A stretch of 12,558 nt of DNA from Cocleimonas sp. (GTDB taxonomy: Bacteria; Pseudomonadota; Gammaproteobacteria; Thiotrichales; Thiotrichaceae): positions 1-12,558 of the forward strand of contig JAGLDQ010000087.1 of NCBI GenBank assembly GCA_023145535.1, written 5' to 3'. Positions 8,217-12,558 of the stretch are shown here, in pieces. The position numbers and the translations under genes were made by a program. The notes under the pieces were generated by a model. It ran no database searches. It saw only the letters and a list, made by a program, of their open reading frames with translations, and was not told the DNA's origin. Every line of letters begins with the position of its first letter. Position 1 is the stretch's first letter.

Positions 8217-8999
8217 ATGAGCACCTTACTTCACTACAAAACCTACACGGCTAAAAATACAAGCAATCAAACTCCTCTGTTTATCCTGCATGGTTTGCTT
8301 GGATCAATGGATAATTGGCGCACGCAAGCCAAGCGGCTTTCTCAATCCAGAACCACCGTTACGATTGACCTGCGTAACCATGGTCATTCGCCACATATTG
8401 AGGGAATGAGTTATCAACAAATGGCGCTGGATATTATTGCCATTATCCAACATGAAAAGTTAAGAAAAATAGCGTTAATCGGTCATTCAATGGGGGGGAA
8501 AGTTGCCATGTGGCTAGCACTGCATTACCCTTCACTTATTACCAAGCTAATTATCGTCGATATTGCACCAAAAACTTACCCTCTCTGGCATCAACAGGTA
8601 CTAATTACCCTGCTAAAAGCCCCCTTATCTCAGTTTCAAACACGCCAACAAATTGATCACTATTTGTCGACAAAAATAGAGGATAGTGCAGAGCGTATTT
8701 TTCTAACCAAAAATTTACAACGTCTCCCTGAAGGCGGATATAAGTGGCGCTGCAATTTAACGGCAATCGTAAGATCCTATCTAAAAATTGCTGGCTTCCC
8801 TCGACCTAATCTTGTTTTTTCCAACCCAACCTTGTTTGTTCGCGGTGAAAATTCTATCTATATCCAGCCTGATGATCACGCCTTGATAAAATCCCTATTC
8901 ACCTACTCACAAATTCATAGCATTGCCAACACAGCCCACCTACCACATATTGAACAGCCTGATGAATTTTATCGCCGCATAAAAATATTTTTGAGCTAG
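8217..8999 (+). CDS. YbfF-like alpha/beta hydrolase (esterase)
   Basis: The 260-residue protein is a complete alpha/beta hydrolase close in pattern to E. coli YbfF (about 254 residues) and the ABHD11 group. The oxyanion-hole motif HGLLGSMDNW is at 25-34, followed by DLRNHGHSP at 51-59. The nucleophile elbow GHSMGG puts the serine at S91. VDIAP contains D115, which I take as the catalytic acid because, as in YbfF, the usual late acid position reads RGENSIYI without Asp. The histidine is probably H241 in AHLPHIEQP. YbfF is an esterase with activity on acyl thioesters and short esters; the natural substrate is unclear. No signal peptide is present, so it is cytoplasmic. The Shine-Dalgarno is poor, yet the ATG at 8217 gives a normal N terminus. 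It is divergent from mreB. Confidence 0.9.
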   Translation: MSTLLHYKTYTAKNTSNQTPLFILHGLLGSMDNWRTQAKRLSQSRTTVTIDLRNHGHSPHIEGMSYQQMALDIIAIIQHEKLRKIALIGHSMGGKVAMWLALHYPSLITKLIIVDIAPKTYPLWHQQVLITLLKAPLSQFQTRQQIDHYLSTKIEDSAERIFLTKNLQRLPEGGYKWRCNLTAIVRSYLKIAGFPRPNLVFSNPTLFVRGENSIYIQPDDHALIKSLFTYSQIHSIANTAHLPHIEQPDEFYRRIKIFLS

Positions 9000-9093
9000 C
9001 ACAAAAAAAAGTCTTGCAAACTATTATTAACCTATATTAGTATATTCGCATATTCAAAATCAATATTAACTTATAACGCTAGGAATAAAAATC

Positions 9094-9624
9094 ATGAAAC
9101 TTCAAACACTAACATTTGCCGCGCTACTTGCATTCTCTACCACTGCTTCTGCTGATTGGTTCGACGGCTTCAATAATGGTAATGGTAATGGCAATGCCGC
9201 AGGAAATGGTACAGGCAATGTTCAAGGTAATACCACGACTAAAGGTAACGGCGAAGGAAAAGGCAATGGTTGGGCGGCTGGTAAAGGTAATGCAGACGGA
9301 GAAGTAGATTTCAGTATCAACTTCAAAGGCAAAGGCCGCACTGATATGGATTCTAAAATGCAAGCAACGGGTGATGCTAAAGGCGCGGGTGATGCACAAG
9401 GAACTGGAAATGGTGCTAGCACAGCCGCTGGAAACTCAGCCGCTAACATGGCAGGCTCTAACGCAAATGGCGCATCTGGACAAGGCATGACGAATAACAG
9501 CGCACAACAAGCACCACGCGTCATGAATACAGCACAAATGAAAGCGGCTTTAATGGCGCAAATCAAGCAAGCTCAAGCAATGTTACAGCGTATTGAAGCG
9601 CAAGAAAAAGCAACTGTTAAGTAA
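9094..9624 (+). CDS. secreted Gly/Asn/Ala-rich low-complexity protein, function unknown
   Basis: I do not recognise this 176-residue protein with certainty. It has a clear signal peptide, with cleavage likely after A18-S19-A20. The mature part starts DWFDGFNNGNGNGN and runs as Gly-Asn alternation to about residue 66. A short beta-prone segment EVDFSINFKGKGR follows at 70-82, then Gly/Ala/Asn/Ser-rich sequence to about 135. The C terminus (145-172) is a Met/Gln/Ala-rich amphipathic helix. It has no Cys or Tyr. The Trp-Phe start, the DFSINFKGKGR block and the Gly/Asn richness recall sulfur-globule envelope proteins of sulfur-oxidising gammaproteobacteria, but the resemblance is from memory of composition and could mislead. 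A matrix, coat or adhesin role is equally possible. AGGAA lies 8 nt before the ATG, and a strong terminator follows, so it is probably a single-gene unit. Confidence 0.85.
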   Translation: MKLQTLTFAALLAFSTTASADWFDGFNNGNGNGNAAGNGTGNVQGNTTTKGNGEGKGNGWAAGKGNADGEVDFSINFKGKGRTDMDSKMQATGDAKGAGDAQGTGNGASTAAGNSAANMAGSNANGASGQGMTNNSAQQAPRVMNTAQMKAALMAQIKQAQAMLQRIEAQEKATVK

Positions 9625-9657
9625 TATTTGTAATAGATTATTGTTTATCCGCACGAT

Positions 9658-9685
9658 AAAGGCTCACCCTTGGTGAGCCTTTTTT
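9658..9685 (+). terminator. strong rho-independent terminator after the Gly-rich gene
   Basis: GGCTCACC (9661-9668) and GGTGAGCC (9672-9679) pair perfectly around loop CTT, preceded by AAA and followed by six T (9680-9685). The AAA/TTT ends can extend the stem to 11 bp. It lies 33 nt after the Gly-rich gene's stop and isolates it from mltA. Confidence 0.93.
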
Positions 9686-9743
9686 ATTTCACCTTTCTTA
9701 AAAACCACAATTAATCCCTCCGTCGGATAAGAAAGCAAACCGC

Positions 9744-9780
9744 TTGAATCAACGATTAATTAGTTTAATAATTAAGCTAA
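9744..9780 (+). promoter_or_regulatory. candidate mltA promoter inside an AT-rich palindrome
   Basis: TTGAAT (9744-9749), a 17-nt spacer and AATAAT (9767-9772) form a reasonable sigma70 promoter, with a start near 9779. The -10 lies at the centre of a 21-bp imperfect palindrome (9760-9780) in which nine of ten position pairs match; the outer bases are TTAG and CTAA. A protein bound there would block the promoter. The AT richness makes chance palindromes likely, so this is moderate evidence at best. Confidence 0.4.
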
Positions 9781-9818
9781 CTGTAGTTAATTCTCCTTTC
9801 TATCTAATCTCATTAGCT

Positions 9819-9847
9819 ACACTCTATCAATAAAAATAAGAGAGTGT
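9819..9847 (+). promoter_or_regulatory. leader hairpin overlapping the mltA Shine-Dalgarno
   Basis: ACACTCT (9819-9825) pairs perfectly with AGAGTGT (9841-9847) across a 15-nt A-rich loop. The mltA Shine-Dalgarno AAGAGAG (9838-9844) lies partly in the 3' arm, seven nt before the ATG, so the fold would reduce ribosome access. The pairing is seen; a regulatory role is inferred. Confidence 0.4.
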
Positions 9848-9851
9848 CGAA

Positions 9852-11009
9852 ATGTCAAACCAGCAGTTAGCAAAATTTTTGCTCTGTGGTGCATGCTTAA
9901 CTTTGTTTCCTGGGCATGCTGATCACATCAACCCTAACGCCAATCGATATGGCTATCAAACGATGCCACTCGAATCCTTTAACGAGACTGAAGATTACCA
10001 GTCCGTTTCATCTAGTTTTTCTGATAATAATACGAACACGAAGACGATACGACCATGGCAAATACGCCTTGGGCTAAAAAGTGCGATCACCTATTTAAAA
10101 CGCAGCAATCCCAATAAAGCCGTTGCACGTCAAGGCGTAAATGTTACGAATCAAGAACTAACGGATACCGCCAATATTCTATTAGACTGGCATGGTGATT
10201 ACACACCAACCGCGATGCGTGAAGATTTTTATTTACAACGACTGTATCGGGGTAACTTGGATAAAAGCAAATTTACAGGATATTACACCCCCATTATTTC
10301 TGCTCAGCTCCACCCTGATAATGAATATCGTTATCCTATTTATCGCTCACCGAGCATGGGAAAAAGCCGACTTTCACGTGCAAAAATTGCAGCCGGTGCA
10401 CTCCGTAATCAAGGACTAGAAGTCGCTTGGACAAATGATCCTGTTGGTTTGTTTTATGTTCATATACAAGGTTCTGGAATTTTAAAACTCCCTGATGGGA
10501 AAAAAATACCATTGAAATTTGATGGTAGCAATGATAAACGCTTCAAAAGTGTTGCAACACATATGAAAAAAAAGGGCTTAATTGCTTCTAATCCAAGCCG
10601 TCATGCGGTTAAAAAGTGGTTAGATAATCACCCTAACAAACTAGATACAATATTGAATATCAATCCTCGCTTTATCTATTTTACGCTCAATCAAAAGAAT
10701 ACAATCACGGCATCGGGCGCGCCTATTATTACAGGCCATAGCGTGGCGGTTGATACCAATTATATTCCGTTTGGTGCCGTGATACTGGCTGAAGTACCCA
10801 TTATCAACTCACGTGGACAGGCCATTGGTAATGAGTGGCGCTTATTATTTCCTCAGGACAGAGGCAATGCTATTACAGGCCCTGCGCGTATGGACATCTA
10901 TACAGGCATTGGCGAAGCAGCACGAGAAAAAGCGAATCGCTTAACGGGTTATGGTAGAGCCTATTTATTATTAAACAAACCACTTCCAGATGATGCTATG
11001 TCGGTTTAA
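9852..11009 (+). CDS. mltA: membrane-bound lytic murein transglycosylase A (MltA)
   Basis: MltA cleaves the MurNAc-GlcNAc bond of peptidoglycan and forms 1,6-anhydroMurNAc ends, acting in the periplasm during wall turnover. The 385 residues (E. coli precursor 365) contain the MltA domain from about 130, with FTGYYTPIISAQ, WTNDPVGLFYVHIQGSG and then the 3D domain. Its conserved aspartates are D301 (DTNYIPFG), D336 (QDRGNAITG) and D348 (MDIYTGIG); one is the catalytic acid. The N terminus has a hydrophobic stretch at 6-20, but the cysteines C12 and C15 lie in LLCGAC, which is not a standard lipobox. A signal-peptidase I site G-H-A at 21-23 fits better. The protein may therefore be soluble rather than a lipoprotein. 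Residues 24-90 are a variable linker. A promoter candidate and an SD-masking hairpin lie upstream. Confidence 0.94.
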   Translation: MSNQQLAKFLLCGACLTLFPGHADHINPNANRYGYQTMPLESFNETEDYQSVSSSFSDNNTNTKTIRPWQIRLGLKSAITYLKRSNPNKAVARQGVNVTNQELTDTANILLDWHGDYTPTAMREDFYLQRLYRGNLDKSKFTGYYTPIISAQLHPDNEYRYPIYRSPSMGKSRLSRAKIAAGALRNQGLEVAWTNDPVGLFYVHIQGSGILKLPDGKKIPLKFDGSNDKRFKSVATHMKKKGLIASNPSRHAVKKWLDNHPNKLDTILNINPRFIYFTLNQKNTITASGAPIITGHSVAVDTNYIPFGAVILAEVPIINSRGQAIGNEWRLLFPQDRGNAITGPARMDIYTGIGEAAREKANRLTGYGRAYLLLNKPLPDDAMSV

Positions 11010-11037
11010 GCGAGTTTAAAATCCACAGATACTCGCT
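11009..11037 (+). other. hairpin at the mltA stop codon, no T-tract
   Basis: AGCGAGT (11009-11015) pairs perfectly with ACTCGCT (11031-11037) over a 15-nt loop, beginning in the last base of the mltA stop. No run of T follows, so it is not a normal intrinsic terminator. It could protect the mRNA 3' end or be chance. Confidence 0.3.
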
Positions 11038-11060
11038 ATACAACCAATTAACACAAATAA

Positions 11061-11090
11061 TTAACTCTATTAATAGCAATATTGTATTAT
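11061..11090 (+). promoter_or_regulatory. candidate promoter for the coiled-coil gene
   Basis: TTAACT (11061-11066), an 18-nt spacer and TATTAT (11085-11090, five of six consensus bases) predict a transcript starting near 11097, just before the hairpin at 11101-11126. The region is AT-rich, so the match is suggestive only. Confidence 0.4.
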
Positions 11091-11100
11091 GTCATTCACC

Positions 11101-11126
11101 CCTGTCCTTATTTGCTAAGGAGCAGG
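11101..11126 (+). promoter_or_regulatory. 10-bp leader hairpin before the coiled-coil gene
   Basis: CCTGTCCTTA (11101-11110) pairs with TAAGGA-G-CAGG (11116-11126) around loop TTTGC, giving ten base pairs with a single bulged G at 11122. It lies 16 nt before the AGGAG Shine-Dalgarno (11143-11147), and no T-tract follows. If transcription starts near 11097, the stem would sit at the 5' end of the mRNA, where such stems slow RNA decay; it could also be a protein site. Confidence 0.5.
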
Positions 11127-11153
11127 AGCGCTATAAAAAATTAGGAGTTAATA

Positions 11154-12353
11154 ATGAGGCGGGTTTTATTTCAAGTCGGGGCAATCTTTATCTTTGCAGG
11201 CATTATGACGGTGACAGCCAATGAGTCTCTAGGATTTTTATCTTCTGACTCTAATCATCTCATCAATATTTTTGAAGTGGTCGTGGCGGGCATTGTTGCG
11301 TCTGCCATTGTACTTGCTACTGTGGTCTTGTTTATTGGTCAGTGGACGGGGAGAAAGCAAAGCGCAGCAATCAAAACAATTCGTGAAAATATTGAAAAAG
11401 ATGAAGAGATTATTCAGTCATCGGTTGTCAATGTGGATGAAAACACCATAAAAATTCAACAGTTGCTCAACACCATCGAAAAAAAATCAGCCGCCATTAC
11501 CTCAAAACAACATCAAGCTTGGATTCATGCCGAAGACCTTGAAGAAATGCTTGAGGATGCAACGGAATACACCGCCGAGTTGCAGCAAAATACCGAGAGT
11601 GTCAGTCAACGCATTCATCAAATACAAACCTATTGGGATGAACAACTAACAGACACTACGCAGGTGGTAGAACGCGTACAATCCACTTTAGAGGAGGGCT
11701 TAGAAAAAGTAGAATTAGGATTAGAAGCACTGCAACAAAAGGAGAGTCAGTCACGCGAGATTTCACAAAAAATTGTTGAAGCTTATAGTCGCCAAGCCAT
11801 TGCATTATCAGAGAACTCATCCACTTCGGATAATATTCAACACAGTCTTCAAAAGGCGTTTGAAGAATCAAAACATCTTTTACAGCAGCTAGATGAACAC
11901 AAAGAAAGCGCTAGCAAAGCATTTCAACACTTTAATAGTAAACTGGGGAAGTATGAATCACAGGCAGATGAACAATTTGATGACGCATTTCAAGCAACGG
12001 ATATTGCAACGCAGGAGCTAACCGCCAATATAAAGAAAAGCGGTCAGCATATTGATAATCTAAGGCGCTATGAGTCGGAAGGCCGTCATATTAAACAGCA
12101 AGCAAGCGAGCATTTAGAATCGATGCGTCATAAGGCAATGGAGAAGCTTACAACAGCTTCAGTAGAAAATGCGGCGAGCGACTCATTTCATCGTGAACCA
12201 AAAACTAACATAATAGAAGAAAGAATAGAATACCAAGCCATCAGTGGCGATAGTACTCTAGTCCCTTTCTTTTCATTATTGAAAAAAGAGAAAAAAAATG
12301 AGCCGTCCTTGGCTCCCAGTCAGTTTAATCCATCAATAAAAACAAATGAGTAA
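11154..12353 (+). CDS. two-TM long coiled-coil membrane protein, unknown function
   Basis: I do not recognise this 399-residue protein. It has two membrane helices near the N terminus (about 4-22 and 40-62), separated by a short loop with several Ser/Asn/Asp. A long, highly charged helical region at about 65-340 follows, rich in Glu, Gln, Lys, Ser and Ala and with heptad-like spacing, predicted as coiled coil. A Ser/Asn/Pro/Lys-rich tail (about 345-399) looks disordered, apart from a short hydrophobic patch, STLVPFFSLL. There is no Walker motif, nuclease motif, chemoreceptor hairpin or other catalytic signature. The double-helix anchor with a cytoplasmic coiled coil suggests a structural or scaffold role at the inner membrane. 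AGGAG lies six nt before the ATG, so translation should be strong. Its promoter candidate and leader hairpin suggest a separate transcript from mltA. Confidence 0.88.
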   Translation: MRRVLFQVGAIFIFAGIMTVTANESLGFLSSDSNHLINIFEVVVAGIVASAIVLATVVLFIGQWTGRKQSAAIKTIRENIEKDEEIIQSSVVNVDENTIKIQQLLNTIEKKSAAITSKQHQAWIHAEDLEEMLEDATEYTAELQQNTESVSQRIHQIQTYWDEQLTDTTQVVERVQSTLEEGLEKVELGLEALQQKESQSREISQKIVEAYSRQAIALSENSSTSDNIQHSLQKAFEESKHLLQQLDEHKESASKAFQHFNSKLGKYESQADEQFDDAFQATDIATQELTANIKKSGQHIDNLRRYESEGRHIKQQASEHLESMRHKAMEKLTTASVENAASDSFHREPKTNIIEERIEYQAISGDSTLVPFFSLLKKEKKNEPSLAPSQFNPSIKTNE

Positions 12354-12450
12354 ACATCCTTTACCCCTGACTGGCCGACTCTTCAAACAGCGATCATTCA
12401 GTGAATTTTCACATACAGAAGAGCTTTCGTCCATCCATGTAAGATATTAA
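12346..12450 (+). CDS. possible 34-codon ORF overlapping the coiled-coil gene's stop
   Basis: An ATG at 12346 overlaps the preceding stop as ATGAGTAA and opens a 34-codon frame beginning MSKHPLPLTGRLFKQRSF and ending HVRY-stop at 12450. The overlap arrangement fits translational coupling by re-initiation. The peptide is basic with no recognised motif and no membrane segment. It could be a real small protein, the broken start of a longer gene, or chance. The opposite strand also has a stop-free run here (see rejected items). Confidence 0.3.
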   Translation: MSKHPLPLTGRLFKQRSFSEFSHTEELSSIHVRY

Positions 12451-12558
12451 AAATAGCATCATAAGGATAGCGTACAAAGCTGAACGGATACTGAATCTCG
12501 ATGAACAAGCCAGATCATATCGTATTTTTTAAACAATATCAAAAAAGAAAAATAGTTT
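12451..12558. other. unassigned right end, possible gene start at 12501
   Basis: No RNA or terminator is visible. A plus-strand ATG at 12501 opens a frame that reads MNKPDHIVFFKQYQKRKIV and continues off the window edge. An in-frame TGA lies just upstream (12492-12494), so this would be its true start, but no Shine-Dalgarno precedes it. Nineteen codons are too few to judge. Confidence 0.25.

Noticed and set aside
9001..9080. Promoter for the Gly-rich gene (TTGCAA with several TATATT-like boxes)
   Set aside because: No -35/-10 pair has acceptable spacing; the region is so AT-rich that any choice would be arbitrary.
9124..9566. Long minus-strand and alternate plus-strand open frames across the Gly-rich gene
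   Set aside because: Repetitive Gly/Asn/Ala codons leave few stops in other frames. Only the 9094-9624 frame has a signal peptide, a Shine-Dalgarno and a terminator placed after it.
11009..11037. Hairpin after mltA as a rho-independent terminator
   Set aside because: The stem is 7 bp with a 15-nt loop and no T-tract follows, so it lacks what an intrinsic terminator needs.
12399..12515. Minus-strand stop-free run of about 37 codons that reads like an aromatic-rich protein tail (with YPFSFVRYPYDAIFN)
   Set aside because: It starts after an in-frame TGA with only a TTG as possible start, has no Shine-Dalgarno or known motif, and this length arises by chance; it also competes with the plus-strand small ORF. 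It could be a gene remnant, but I cannot support it.

Overview
The window looks like a chromosomal stretch of an AT-rich gammaproteobacterium. The evidence is MutS, MreB, MreC, MreD and MltA that all read as E. coli-type proteins, a YbfF-like esterase and a CCA-encoding tRNA-Arg. I cannot place it below class. No insertion sequence, integrase, phage gene, CRISPR array or rRNA is visible, and coding density is high; every gap is under 300 bases.

Left part (1-3911), minus strand: eamA-like exporter, then mutS (DNA mismatch recognition), then tRNA-Arg(CCT), all read right to left. The exporter is divergent from a MocR-type regulator (4047-5486, plus), a GntR winged helix fused to an aminotransferase-like PLP domain. 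The shared control region holds a perfect 10-bp inverted repeat with arms 22 bp apart, and a third half-site touches the regulator's start codon. This looks like an autoregulated MocR 'divergon' in which the exporter is the target.

Middle (5498-8026), minus strand: the rod-shape operon mreB-mreC-mreD, tightly packed (26-nt and 1-nt gaps) and ending only 11 nt from the convergent MocR gene. mreB carries an uninterrupted run of ten G in its ATP-binding TGGGA motif. mreB is divergent from a YbfF-like alpha/beta hydrolase (8217-8999, plus).

Right part (9094-12450), plus strand: a secreted Gly/Asn/Ala-rich low-complexity protein closed by a strong intrinsic terminator; then mltA (lytic transglycosylase) with a leader hairpin that can cover its Shine-Dalgarno; then an unrecognised two-TM, long coiled-coil protein with its own promoter candidate and a 10-bp leader hairpin; then a possible 34-codon ORF overlapping its stop. 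The last ~100 bases hold nothing I can assign firmly.

Working together: mreBCD directs lateral wall synthesis and MltA cuts the wall, so the centre-right of the window has a cell-envelope flavour. The two genes of unknown role (9094 and 11154) flank mltA and encode an exported and a membrane protein. A functional link between them is only a guess from position. They are the best candidates here for undescribed biology; I do not see a complete new multi-gene system.
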